Positions 46,438 through 57,428 of a DNA stretch of 64,000 nt are shown piece after piece. How positions within the stretch are numbered: the first letter of the stretch is position 1; each line of letters starts with the position of its first letter. Origin of the DNA: Mesorhabditis belari (Eukaryota > Nematoda > Chromadorea > Rhabditida > Rhabditidae); NCBI GenBank assembly GCA_958450365.1, contig CAUEEP010000861.1, forward strand, positions 62,001-126,000. The letters are read 5' to 3'. The notes beneath the pieces are model-generated. The model was given only the letters and a program-made list of their open reading frames with translations, had not been told where the DNA came from and did no database searches. The translations under genes and the position numbers were made by a program.

Positions 46438-47515
46438 ACTCTCAAGAACTTTTGCATTATCGAGATAATCAGATAATCCAGATAAATTTTTTTTAATATT
46501 CATCCTGGCTCATCACAGAGAAAACACAATTTACCACGTTCGAATTTCAAATTTCGTCCAATATCGAGACACAAAAAAGCAAATACTTTGAAGAGGTCTG
46601 TATTTTTGGAACCGGCACTTGGTTCCAATCAACTGCTAGAAAAGTTCCAGTAAAAAAAACTCATCGAGAAGTAGATCCATCGAGGCATCAATCAAATTTG
46701 TCGACGCTTTCAAAAAAAGTTGATCATAAAGAGGGAAAGTGCACGCTTCCCATATTTCCAAGGATCCAAAGGGAACGCTGTTCTCTCAAGGACAAATATG
46801 AGAAAAGCTCCGGGTGTGAAAGGGAAATAGTTCTCGAAAAGCGTTCACATTTGATCACTATCATTTTCTCGTGTATTCGGGAAAAATAGGAAATACGATC
46901 AAATTTGTACAGTTTTTATCAAAATTAATTTAATTCATTATTTAAAAATTAAAATGACACTCTAGAAGTGCTTCAAACAGCATAACGAGAGATCCAAAAA
47001 CCAGAGATCCTATATGCCGCAAAATGGTAGTTTGCAGTAAGTTGTGACCCCGTTTTAACAATGAATTTGCACATGCTCGGTTAACGTTTACCTTTATTTT
47101 GAACCGAAAGAATTGAAAAAGGTTAGTCGGCTGAAAGCAATGTTTTCAAAAAACTCATTACATTCAAAACCACAAAAAATGGCAGATCGCGGTGGGGTGT
47201 CTGCGGCAAGCCGCCTTCCGAAGGCCAGTAAGGCTCAAAAATTGGCTCTGGCCAAAAAGTCTTTGATGTATTAATGATGCTGAGAATTCGAGCTTTTAAA
47301 TAATATATAATACATGCTGCTTTCTGTAGAAAGTGTTTTGAAAAAAATTTTTTCCAAAAACTGGTTACCATAATAGTAAAAAACCTGTATAACATTGCTG
47401 AAGCCACAAATCCGGGTAAGGCTTGGTTATTTTAGTGACCCTTGATTTGAGGGTTTGAGCCTTTCAAAGCAAAATTAAATATTTTTCGAGAAAAGATAAA
47501 ATTCGTCACACATAA

Positions 47516-47850
47516 TAGATTTAGACTGGACTTTATATATCAAAGACTAATAAAATTGTTGGTGCTTTCTTGTTAAAGGGGGGAGGGTCGGAATCGCGGC
47601 CCTTTCTCGAAAAATACGTTTTACACGAAAACTTTTTAATTTTATCGTTCATCAACTAAATATTAATCAAATTTTGTATGCCCAGATGTTTTCGTTTATG
47701 TTGAATGCAATAAAGTCAATTTGAATGCTACTTTGTTATTATGGGCAAAAAAGTCATCTTCGAGAATGGACCGCGATTCGGACCCCCCTTTAACAAGAAA
47801 GCACCAACAATTTTATTAGTCTTTGATATATAAAGTGCAGTCTATATCTA
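47516..47850. mobile_element. Palindromic element (CAACAATTTTATTAGTCTTT arms)
   Basis: About 335 bp with about 95-nt arms: TAGATTTAGACTGGACTTTA... and ...TAAAGTGCAGTCTATATCTA, including AAAGACTAATAAAATTGTTG and a CGAATCGCGGTCC motif. A second, truncated copy begins at about 62130 and breaks off at about 62397 after CGGACCCCCC. Non-coding. Confidence 0.8.
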
Positions 47851-48292
47851 CGTGGTTTTTCCACCACATCCAGTTGTTTTCCAAGTGGCATATCTGAAAA
47901 TGTAAAAACATTTATAAACATAACTAATAAGCAAAAAAAAAGAGAAAAACTAACAATTATCGATAGAATAAATCATCAAATTTAAGTTGCGTCTATAATT
48001 TTTTGCCAGCTGATAAAACGTGTTTTGTACGACAAAGTACTTTGGATGAGTGAAGTGACTTGAAATTTTGCATGGGTTGTTTTTTACACTAAAGAAACTA
48101 AAAAATACTTTTCACTGGACTAGCACTTATATCCGGCTCTAAACTAGCAAAAAACAGGGTGCGTCTATAATTTTTTGACAGAGTGTAGAGTTGGGTCTAC
48201 CTGCTATCTTTAAAATTCTGAAATTATTACATTTACGTGTGTAGTCCTCGACCGCTTGGCGAGAAAGTTTGATCAGAGTAGGCAATGAACGA

Positions 48293-48816
48293 TGGGTTTG
48301 GGGAGAATGAAGCGGCCCCGAAAATCAAAAAAATTCTAAAACTTCTAGCAGACTTCGTAAAATAATATGCGTTTGATATCAGTAGAATGGTTAACTAATT
48401 CTCTACAAAATGTCATTTAAAAGAAAACTCAAACAGGGCCTCAGCTCAAGAAAAGGTCATCTTTCCACAAAAACTACAAACTGCCATCTAGGAAAAACAA
48501 TTGGTGGGATCTTCCTTTACAAATTTGGCAACTTATGTAATTAAATGTGCTCTATCTTTTTTACATAGACACCAAAGAAGGTTTATGTGGTAGAAACTGT
48601 TCAAAAGATGAGTCTTTGCCATTTTGATCAGCTGCCTTTGGAAGTTCATAAACTCCACGAAAGAAAAGCTTTGTGGAATCTTATTTTGTAAGTGTAAGTT
48701 ATTTTGTAGAGAAATAGTGGATCCTTTTGACGAAACAAAACCTATATTTAAAGAAGGCTTTATGTGTGCAAAAAGTGTCTTTAAAGTTTGGCGCCATTTC
48801 ATTCTCTCCAACCCAA
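48293..48816. mobile_element. MITE family 1, copy 3
   Basis: Begins GGGTTTGGGGAGAATGAAGC and ends CATTTCATTCTCTCCAACCC, with the body shared with the copies at 6270 and 41254. The termini have drifted slightly, suggesting an older insertion. Confidence 0.8.
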
Positions 48817-49442
48817 TAAATTAAACCAAAATTAGCAACCGAGCTTCTGCAAAGGCTTTCATTTTCATTGATAACGCCCACTCTCACTCTCAACAGCTTT
48901 GCTCATAAGCATCAAACACAAAATGCCACAGAAATTAAGAAAATTAAAGAAAAAGCACCTAATAAGTCCTTTAGTTGCAAAAATAGGAAATAATCACTGG
49001 CCTTTCTCAAATTTTCTATTCTCAAAGGAAGAGAAAATTTGAGCACATTCGATTAGGGACTTCCATGCAAAAAAGAGAGCCCAATAATTAGCAAAAATTT
49101 TGTACCAGAATAGCTAGAAAGTATTTTATGACCTGACGAATTTGATCTCAGTTGCTAAATCTCAATTTTGCTTTTGATTTAAAATCTTGAAAAGCTATGA
49201 CCAATAACTCCAATGATATATTTTACGATGTTTTGCAACGCGAAGCAATCCTCGACTATAATCGTACTCGGCAAGAGATCGTCGACTATTGGACGTATAT
49301 TTGGACACCATTTAAAGAACAGAACTGTCCCATTATATCCGCTCAAATCAATTCATCTTGGATCAAGGTTAAATTTGGGCTTTTTGAAAAATTTCCATTT
49401 AACAATCAGCAATTTTGTACCGAGGTAGTACCGAGTAAGGTT

Positions 49443-50730
49443 GCCGTATTTCCTGTAATTGAACCCATCAGGCACAATTTTTTCATTCCCCCTCCAGAGT
49501 GGAGCTCTATTAGAGGGGGCTTCTATTAAAGGGATAGGGCCCCATGGGGCTTTATTTTCTCAAGCACCTCTCTTCAAGAAAGAGCAATACATTTGGTTAG
49601 ACTTTAGTTTACCCCCCCCCAAACCTTGCCATCATTTTCAAAGCAAAACGCAACAACGATGACCACATTGGAAATTTCAAAATATTTTTCCACAAATAAC
49701 AAACTAAATCAAAAGATTTATCATACCCGGGCTAAAACGAAAAATGATCAACTAGTAAAAAATTAAGGCTTATCCAAAATATGCAAAACCAACAATCAGC
49801 ATATCAAAAACGAGCGACTCTCTTCAACAAAAAGCAATGGGCTTCAAAACCAAACCAAAGCCAACGTCGGGAAATTTCTAAATAATTTTTACCTAAATAA
49901 CAATGGCAAGAAGTTAAACATAGTTAACAATACTGAAATAAAAATCAATGAACCAAAATAAGCAAGATTAACAATTGCTCAGATCAATTGAAGCATCGGC
50001 ATCAACCAAGCCATCGTTTCCCTCATTTTCCTCCGTTTCTTCACGAAAATGACAAAATGATTTAAAGTTTCTTTGAAGATCGTTTACTTTTTTCTCCATA
50101 CGAGCATCCTTTAACGTTTGAATTCCGGTTGAAATAGAAGCATTTGGGTTGAAACAACGTATCAATTCGTCTTCAGTTCCATTTGGATCGATTCCTATCT
50201 TTGAACTTTTGAATAATCGGAGAATTGTTTAACAAGTAAACAATCTTCAAAGAAACGAGAAGAAACGGAGAAAAATGAGGAAAACGATGGCTTGGTTGAT
50301 GCCGATGCTTCAATTGAATCATTTAAACAATTGTTTAATAGGAATCTCATCCCAGTCGGCTGTCTCAAAAAACATCCAATTCTCATAGTATTGACAAATT
50401 TGAGCTTTAAATGGTCCATTTCAAGCTACATCAGCGCATTGCACCAATTCAATTGAAGCATCGGCATCAACCAAGCCATCGTTTTCCTCATTTTTCTCCG
50501 TTTCTTCTCGAAAATGACTTAAAGACGAAAATGATTTAAAGTTTCTTTAAAGATCGTTTACTTTTTTCTCCATACGAGCACCCTTTCACACTTGAATTCC
50601 GGTAAAAATAGAAGCATTTGGGTTGAAACAATTAGAGGGTGGGGTAGAGAGATGGGGCTCTATTTTTTCATACTCTCTCCAGAGTACGCTCTATTAGAGG
50701 GATGGGTTTCAATTACAGGAAATACCGTAT
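49443..50730. mobile_element. TIR element with CCGTATTTCCTGTAATTGAA termini
   Basis: The left CCGTATTTCCTGTAATTGAA (49444) and right TTCAATTACAGGAAATACCG (to about 50727) are inverted, just inside intron 1 of the truncated receptor gene. The interior holds a segment of about 190 bp present twice directly (49975-50160, 50449-50640) and once inverted (50235-50325), which translates as ENDGLVDADASI. No transposase motif seen. Confidence 0.65.
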
Positions 50731-51033
50731 TCTTGTAGAAGTTTAAGAAATATTGACTCAAATTAAACAGCTGATGAAGGTGACCACCGTTCCCTCTTAT
50801 CCGAATGGCCTGCCAATTCGACCCGAACAAACACCCACCAACGTTGCCCCCGTTGTCGCTTTGCTTTCCGTGGTCAGTTGGTTTGCATGGTGGTGGAAAA
50901 TGAAAGGGATCAAGATTAACAAAATTAAAAAGGAATAACTAAATGGTGTATCTAGTAACTACTGTCTAAAGTGGTCCTGTTTTCGTCAGTCCTACATGTC
51001 TAGCTTCCTTCTAGATAGACTAACGAAAATATT

Positions 51034-51530
51034 AGGTTGGCTGATAAGTCTTTGGATGCCAGTTAAAAAGCTATTTAAAAATAACGAATTCACCCATTGA
51101 CTATTGCTCCATTAGAGAAATCTGATCTTTATCTATAAAAGATCTTTGAAATCTTAGGAAATATTTTTTCTGGACTTTTGTGCGGAGGTGCGAACCCCAA
51201 AGGAAGGGCGACGACTCGATTACGCGATTTAGACACTTTCGTCCAAAGAAACCGATTTTGGTGTTAATAGAAAAAAGAAAGAGCGCAAAAAGTTAGGATT
51301 AGAGTCAAATTTTCAGAACAATCTGTTTAGCCAATTTACTACAATTTATTGAATTTTACGCAAAACGAGTTTTTGCACTCGAATTTTCTTGGAAATTGGC
51401 TTAAAAAGGTAGAAAAGTGTTTAATAAACATCTTTTGTTCTGAACAAATCATGGGTCAATTGGTGAACCTTTCATTTATAAAAAGATTTAGAAAAAAGTG
51501 TCCGAAGACTTATCGGCTAACCTAATAGTA
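51034..51530. mobile_element. Mariner-type MITE, copy 2
   Basis: Ends TTAGGTTGGCTGATAAGTCT and AGACTTATCGGCTAACCTAA are flanked by TA. Internal GGTGTTAATAGAAAAAAGAA relates it to the copy in the large gene. It sits in intron 2 of the truncated receptor gene. Confidence 0.8.
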
Positions 51531-52347
51531 GAAAAAAAATCGCCACAAAAGCAATTCTTTTTAGCTTCCTAACTTTATAAGTGTTATCTGAGCATCAAAA
51601 ACCTCCCTAACGAGTTAGAATTGCTCATGGCCTTTTTGTAAAGCGACGATTCTTGGACTCGAGCTTTTTTCTGAATTAAAAAAAGAAATAAAAAGTAGGA
51701 GTACAAGTATTACTAAATGTGCCATTTCTAGGTGGGCACCCTCGAAGCCGCCTCGCTCATCTTGACAATTTGGGTGATTGTAGGGCGACGAAATCTGAGC
51801 AAAGCCGTCAAATTGTACATTATGGCTGATCTAATCACAAGACTCCTCTTTGTCATCTTTGCCGATTCCATCGTGTCATCTGTATCTTAACGTGAGATCC
51901 TTTTGACATGTAATTGGGACTGGGTTAGAATTGGAAATTCCATGAAAGCAAAATATTTTCCAGCTGCACTGTGTGTCGACTGATGGCTATCCATTTTCGT
52001 GGCTAATGCTCAACTTTATCACATCAGCTTTCGAGTTTGGACTTGAGCTGATGCTGAAACTAGTGGCCGTCGCTTTCAGCATCAATCGGTGAGAGTTTTG
52101 TTGCTTTTTGCATTTGAATTTTTTCAACAGCTTTTTCACTGTCTACTTCAACGGACTGTACTACTCGAGATTTGAGCGTTCCGCCTTTTTACAATGCTTC
52201 CTATTGACCATCTTTCCGGCGGCCGCTTATCTTGTCTCAATCGGCACATGTAGGACTTTGAAAGAGTAACAAAAGTTATTTCTAAAAGTCGTTACGTAAG
52301 TCGATGATTTTTCCATTCATTCAATTCATTTCCATTCAAAAAAGATA

Positions 52348-52577
52348 GTGGGACATTTGATACGCGCCTCGCCCCCTTTGCGATTGGCAATCCAACTTTG
52401 AGCTCAAATATCTTGGTGTTGGGCTGCCCAATTTAAATAGTTTTTGTACCAATCGACAGAGAAGGGATTGGCGCACCCAATGACACCAAGAATATTTAAA
52501 TTGGACAGCCCAACACCAAGATATTTAAGCTCAAATTTAGAATGCTAATGTCGAAGGGGCGGGGCCAGAAAGACCTT
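52348..52577. mobile_element. MITE family 2, copy 3
   Basis: GACATTTGATACGCGCCTCG at the left, GGTGTTGGGCTGCCCAATTT paired with AAATTGGACAGCCCAACACC around the centre, and GTCGAAGGGGCGGGGCCAG at the right. It lies between the truncated receptor and the gene-family relic, at or near a rearrangement breakpoint. Confidence 0.8.
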
Positions 52578-52584
52578 TTAAAAA

Positions 52585-53340
52585 GAGAAGAAGCCCATGT
52601 TCTAAAAGTGAGAGCTGAAGATCAGCAGAAGCTCAAAACAAAGCCAAAATATTCAATAAACAAAAATCTTTCAATTTAATTAAATATTCATATTGTTCAT
52701 AAGTAAAGAGGTGAACTGGATCATTTAGCTTCGAAAAGCGTGATTGCCCTATCATTCAGCCGAATACGATGCCTTTGAACCTCTGGCTCTAGGCCGTTAG
52801 CTTAGATAGCCACCCAGAACTTCTCTTTTAACCCTTGATACCAGGAAGCGCTTTTTCCTGACGTATCCCTCTGAAAAATCTGCCGTTCCACTCCCATCTC
52901 TTTTGTGCCTTTGCACTTTCATAAATGGTTATTCGAGAAACCTTGCGATCTACTTGATATCCACCTGTATCCGATAAATCTTGAACTTTTTTCGAAATGC
53001 AAAAACGTTTCAGCGATTTCTGTAATGAGCGCTTCTATTGCTAGGAAGTAAATAGAAAAAGTGATTTTTGATTATTCCCAATCCAAATGACAAGAGTTGA
53101 TGAAAAGAATTTCTGGTGCTTCAAATTTTGATCGTGTGTTCTTTGTGTATCTTATAACCTGGACTTGCGAATAAATATATTATGAAGACCGTCTTCAAAA
53201 TGGGAACTAAGCGACCAAAACAAAGCCATTTTTGCTACCATTCGATTCAGAATCGGTCGAGGTGGAATGGGTAAAGCTCGGGCTTACTTTGCAACTTGGT
53301 GCACTTCAAAAAAAAGTTAAAAAAAGTTAAAAAAAAAGTC
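52585..53340 (-). pseudogene. Relic of a fifth cysteine-rich gene copy (exon 1 start plus upstream flank)
   Basis: On the minus strand the first 4-5 codons of exon 1 (ATGGGCTTCTTC, 52598 downward) are followed by unrelated sequence. Upstream (52599-53340) is the same promoter flank seen before genes A, B, C and D, including TTTGAGCTTCTGCTGATCTT and the conserved stretch near 53300. The coding body has been lost, with a MITE directly at the break. Confidence 0.75.
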
Positions 53341-53582
53341 AATAGTCAATAGTCAATAGTGACAAAAAGTCTATAAAGGAAACAAAGACAAAGACGCACG
53401 CATGGACAGCTTATACATACGCTTAGGAGTGAATTAATTGTTCCTCTTCTAACTTATCGTTGGTTTTGTTTAAGTTTTGAATTTTGAAACCTTGCTATCC
53501 GCTAAGTGTCCATTTTTAATGTCATGTTTAGAGTCATTTTTTAAAGTTTTAAAATACCTACGTTAATAACATTTCTTAAAAA

Positions 53583-53718
53583 CAAACAAGCAAACGAGCT
53601 CGAGAAGCTTCATGGTAAAAGAAAACGAATTAAAGGTGCCGGTCGCCGCTTAGCTTCAACTGAAATTGATGAGGCTTTGGAGTTGTGGATTCACGAGAAA
53701 AGAGCCGAAAAGAGCTGA
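53583..53718 (+). pseudogene. Possible pogo/CENP-B-type DNA-binding domain fragment
   Basis: A short frame translates KGAGRRLASTEIDEALELWI followed by HEKRAEKS and a stop. The 'GaGR.l...eide.L..Wi...R' pattern resembles the second helix-turn-helix of CENP-B/pogo-type transposases. It is isolated, with no catalytic domain nearby, so only a small relic. Confidence 0.4.
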
Positions 53719-53929
53719 TATTGATTGTTAATTTTTCTTTGTTACTTATTATTGATGGTTAACTTGTTATTGATGTTTTTAAATCTTTCTATTTAGTTGA
53801 TTCGGTTTTGGTAACCTAAGACTCTACAATGATATATTAAAATTAGAAGGGCACCTTTAATAGAAGAGCACCCTAGAGGGGGTAGGAAAAAATAGAGAGG
53901 CATGCCCTTCAATTACAATATTTATGGTA

Positions 53930-55583
53930 CAATACCGAGCAAAAGTCTTGCAACATCACTTTTTCAAAAACATCGATGAAATTTTTTTATAGAAAATGCC
54001 ACCCGTTCCTAGAGCTCTTTTGTTTTTAATTAGAACTTTATATTAATTAGAACATGTACACTTTATTTACAAAAACTAATTTGGAGTTCAGCGTAAAACA
54101 AAAAAGTAAATGACAAAACTACTAAAATATACCGTAAAAACTGGGTGCAAAAGGCTTGCAACATTATACAGAAACATCGAAAACTAATATTCAATCGGTC
54201 CACCTTTTGCTAAAATCACTTCATTAAGTATTTTAGGCATTGAGTCGACTAATTCGGGAAGAATTGGAATTGCTGGTCCAATTGAGCTACAAACTTTTTG
54301 TATGTAGAACCATAAGTCAACTTTTGTGTGAAAGTCTTTTCCTCGTAACTTTGTCTTCACGTAAGCCCATAAATTCTCAATAACGTTTAAATCAGGCGAC
54401 ATAGGGGGCACATTGACCCACAAAACATTATTAAGGGCAAGCCATCCAGGGAGATGAGCTTTTCCTCCATTTGAGAGATTCACCGTGCGACCCATCATGA
54501 GCTTGCTCTTGTGGACCGGCGAAGTGTCCTGGTAGAGATACCATCCAGGAGCCATGTGATCCTGAGCAAATGAAAGTAGACGCTCTTCTAGTATTCCAAC
54601 ATACTGGCGAGCATTCATGGTTGACTGGACGAGGCCGAGCGGACCTGCCACATTTTTTGTCATCGCCCCTAGAAAAAGACAAATTAATGCATGTATTAGA
54701 AAGAAGGCTTACCAAAACACATGATTGATCCTCCGCCAGCCCGCATTGTAGGTCGCACATATTTAAGGAATATTTGCTTTCGAATGGGTCGTCTGATCAA
54801 GTGGTTGCCTTTTGGAGAAAAGATATCCACTTTTGTTTCATCGACAAAAATCACGTTGGCCCAATCCTGCTTTGTCCAACTTTGCTACGTCCTGGCGAAT
54901 AGAAGCCGTTGTTTCCGGTGGCCAGCGGTCATCAAAGGCTTTCGTACAGCCCTCCGGCTACACAGTCCTGCTTAAGTCAATTGTCGAGAAACGGTCCATC
55001 GAGAGATATCCTTGTTTGCAACATCCTTGAACAGCCGAGCTCCCTCAGTTGATGTCATGTTCGGATCCTTCTTGGAAGCCATCACGAGTATTTGATCCTC
55101 TTTTGCTGTTGTTCTTCTTGGCCGTCCTTTCTTTTCTCTTCGGTGCACAAGTCCAGTTGTTTTTGCTTTTGAAACAATGGGAGAAACGGTCGAAGGATCG
55201 CATTTGAAGAGATCGGAGACAACGGCTCGAGAAATTCCTTTTTTTCTTGCTTTCATGATTTTTTCTTTTTCGGGAGTCGTCCAGTAGGTACCTGGCATCT
55301 GAAAAAAACAAAAATTAGTGTAAATTATTAAATTTGAAAACAATAAAAATGAGAAACATAGAATGTTGCAAGCCTTTTGCACCCAGTTTTTAGGGTATAT
55401 TTTAGTAGTTTTGTCATTTACTTTTTTGTTTTACGCTGAACTCCAAATTAGTTTTTGTAAGTAAAGTGTACATGTATTATTCTAATTAAAAACAAAAGAG
55501 CCCTACGAACGGGTGGCATTTTCTATAAAAAATTTCATCGATTTTTTGAAAAAGCGATGTTGCAAGACTTTTGCTCGGTATTG
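53930..55583. mobile_element. Tc1-like element 1, complete ends
   Basis: Inverted ends CAATACCGAGCAAAAGTCTT and AAGACTTTTGCTCGGTATTG extend inward for about 230 bp and are flanked by TA. The site without the element is preserved in the paralogous flanks near 35272 and 43583 (ATATTTACGGTAACTTATCG), which fixes the insertion point and shows the element arrived after the flank duplicated. Confidence 0.95.
54184..55298 (-). pseudogene. Tc1-like transposase, element 1 (two premature stops)
   Basis: Exon 1 is 55298-54713 and exon 2 is 54668-54184 on the minus strand, separated by a 44-bp intron. The N-terminus MPGTYWTTPEKEKIMKARKK with SDLFKCDPSTVSPIVSKAK is a paired-like helix-turn-helix, followed by a GRPRRT basic motif. 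Catalytic residues are present: VIFVDETKVDIF (first D), LYQDTSPVHKSK (second D) and SPDLNVIENLW (E). Two in-frame stops (TAA at about 54974 and TAG at about 54897) interrupt the frame between the DNA-binding and catalytic parts, so the copy is dead by point mutation only. Confidence 0.85.
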
Positions 55584-57428
55584 TAACTTATCGTTAGGTT
55601 TGTTTAAGTTTTGCATTTTAAAACTTTCCTATCCGCTTAGTGTCCGTTTTTAATGTCATGCTTAGCGTCATTTTTTAAAGCTCCAATATTGAATTCAAAA
55701 ATTGGAGACATCACTGCATTAATCGAAAAATATATTCTACCAGGTATCACTTTTTTGATGAGATGGCCTATTGAAAAGTAAAATCGTTGTTTTTTTTATT
55801 TCTAAGATGATTCTCTTGCCTGTACATTGGCATAAACGTGGTAAATGATTAGACTTAAACAAAACAAACAAAGCAAAATGACTCGAGAAAAAGTCGGCTC
55901 TTGTTTTATCAATAGACAATGTCGGTTCAGCTCTTCAGCTCTCCATATCCGGTACCATAACCTCAACCATGACGCCTATATAACCTAATCCAATATAGCC
56001 AGGCCCCAATATAACCAAGGCCCCGTCCCTAAAAAATGAAGAATCATAAAAAAATTATTTTCTGGCCTTTCATGCAATCCAAACATATTATGCACCGTTG
56101 GTGATTCCACGTTGATGGTTCCACGAACCCAATAGTAGAGCTTTAAAAAATGACTCTAAACATGAGATTACAAACGGACACTTAGCGGATAGCAAGGTTT
56201 TAAAATTCAAAACTTAAACAAAACTAACGATAAGTTAGAAGAGGAACAATTAATTCACTCCTAAGTGTATTGATAAGTTGTCCATTGGCGACTTTGTCTT
56301 TATTTCCTTGCTAACTTCAATTTTTACTATGCTTTTGTCAATTCCCTTCCGGGAATTTCAATTCAACGTGTATCTTCGTGTGTGCGTTGTTCAACTAACT
56401 TTGCTTTAATAAAAACAAAATATTATTTCTTCCTTAAATCAACACGACGCACAACTATACGCTTTAGTCCAGTGGTCCGATTGAGGAGATTTTTCTTGCG
56501 AAAATTTTCTTTTCTCTTACTTTTCTTCTTCTCTCCTGCGCGTTTTCCATTTTCCATTCACCGACACGTGGTGCTGCGAAGAAACCATTGACTTTTTTTG
56601 AAGTGCGCCAAGTTGCAAAGCAAGCCCGAGCTTTACCCATTCCACCTCGACCGATCCTGAATCGAATGGTAGCAAAAATCGCTTTTTATCGGTCGCTTAG
56701 TTCCCATTTTGAAGACGGTCTTCATAATATATTTATTCGCAAGTCCAGGTTATAAGATACACAAAGAACACACGATCAAAATTTGAAGCACCAGAAATTC
56801 TTTTCATCAACTCTTGTCATTTGGATTGGGAATAATCAAAAACCACTTTCTCTATTTACTTCCTAGCAAAAGAAGCGCTCATTACAGAAATCGCTGAAAC
56901 GTTTTTGCATTTCGAAAAAAGTTCAAGATTTATCGGATACAGGTGGATATCAAGTAGATCGCAAGGTTTCTCGAATAACCATTTATGAAAGTGCAAAGGC
57001 ACAAAAGAGATCGGAGTGGAACGGCAGATTTTTCAGAGGGATACGACAGGAAAAAGCGCTTCCTGGTATCAAGGGTTAAAAGAGAAGTTCTGGGTGGCTA
57101 TCTAAGCTAACGGCCTAGAGCCAGAGGTTCAAAGGCATCGTATTCGGCTGAATGATCTACGGCTTGGAGAAAGGTGTTTGCTGCTTAGTGCCCTAAAACT
57201 AAGAAAAACTTTCAGTGATAGGGCAAGCACGCAACAAATTGCTTTTCTAAGCTGTGGAAAACTAGAATTTTCTTGTGGTTAAATGGTCCAGTTTACCTCT
57301 TTACTTATGCTCTTGCTTTTGCTAAATAATTGAACTTACTCTTATATTAAAATTAAAAGATTTTTGTTTATTGAATATTTTGGCCTTGTTTTGAGCTTCT
57401 GCTAATCTTCAGCTATTACTTTTAGAAC

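Larger units (their letters stand above)
46438..49196. other. 3' flank of gene B and repeat-rich intergenic DNA
   Basis: 46438-47515 is the family 3' flank, also found after A (37663-38870) and D (60952-62150) and inverted after C (40466-39940). Then come a palindromic element (47516-47850) and MITE family 1 copy 3. The recurrent minus-strand frame starting MDKF (for example 38250-38047) is part of this flank; it decays between copies and is not taken as a gene. Confidence 0.6.
49197..52249 (+). pseudogene. Serpentine 7TM receptor gene, truncated after the fourth helix
   Basis: Exons join in frame: 49197-49367, 50771-50872, 51732-51881, 51964-52088, 52131-52249. Exon 1 gives a 57-residue hydrophilic N-terminus with N-glycosylation sequons (NNS, NRT, NSS). 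The following exons give VAPVVALLSV/VGTLEAASLILTIWVIV, LYIMADLITRLLFVIF, LMLKLVAVAFSINRFFTVYF and LQCFLLTIFPAAAYLVSI. The INRFFTVYFNGLYY motif aligns with ISRFFAISFDGLYF of the intact receptor, so these belong to one family. No frame errors are seen up to 52249, but the sequence then runs into a MITE and a relic of the cysteine-rich gene flank, and no later helices follow. It is probably a broken gene whose 3' half was lost in the duplications. Confidence 0.65.
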
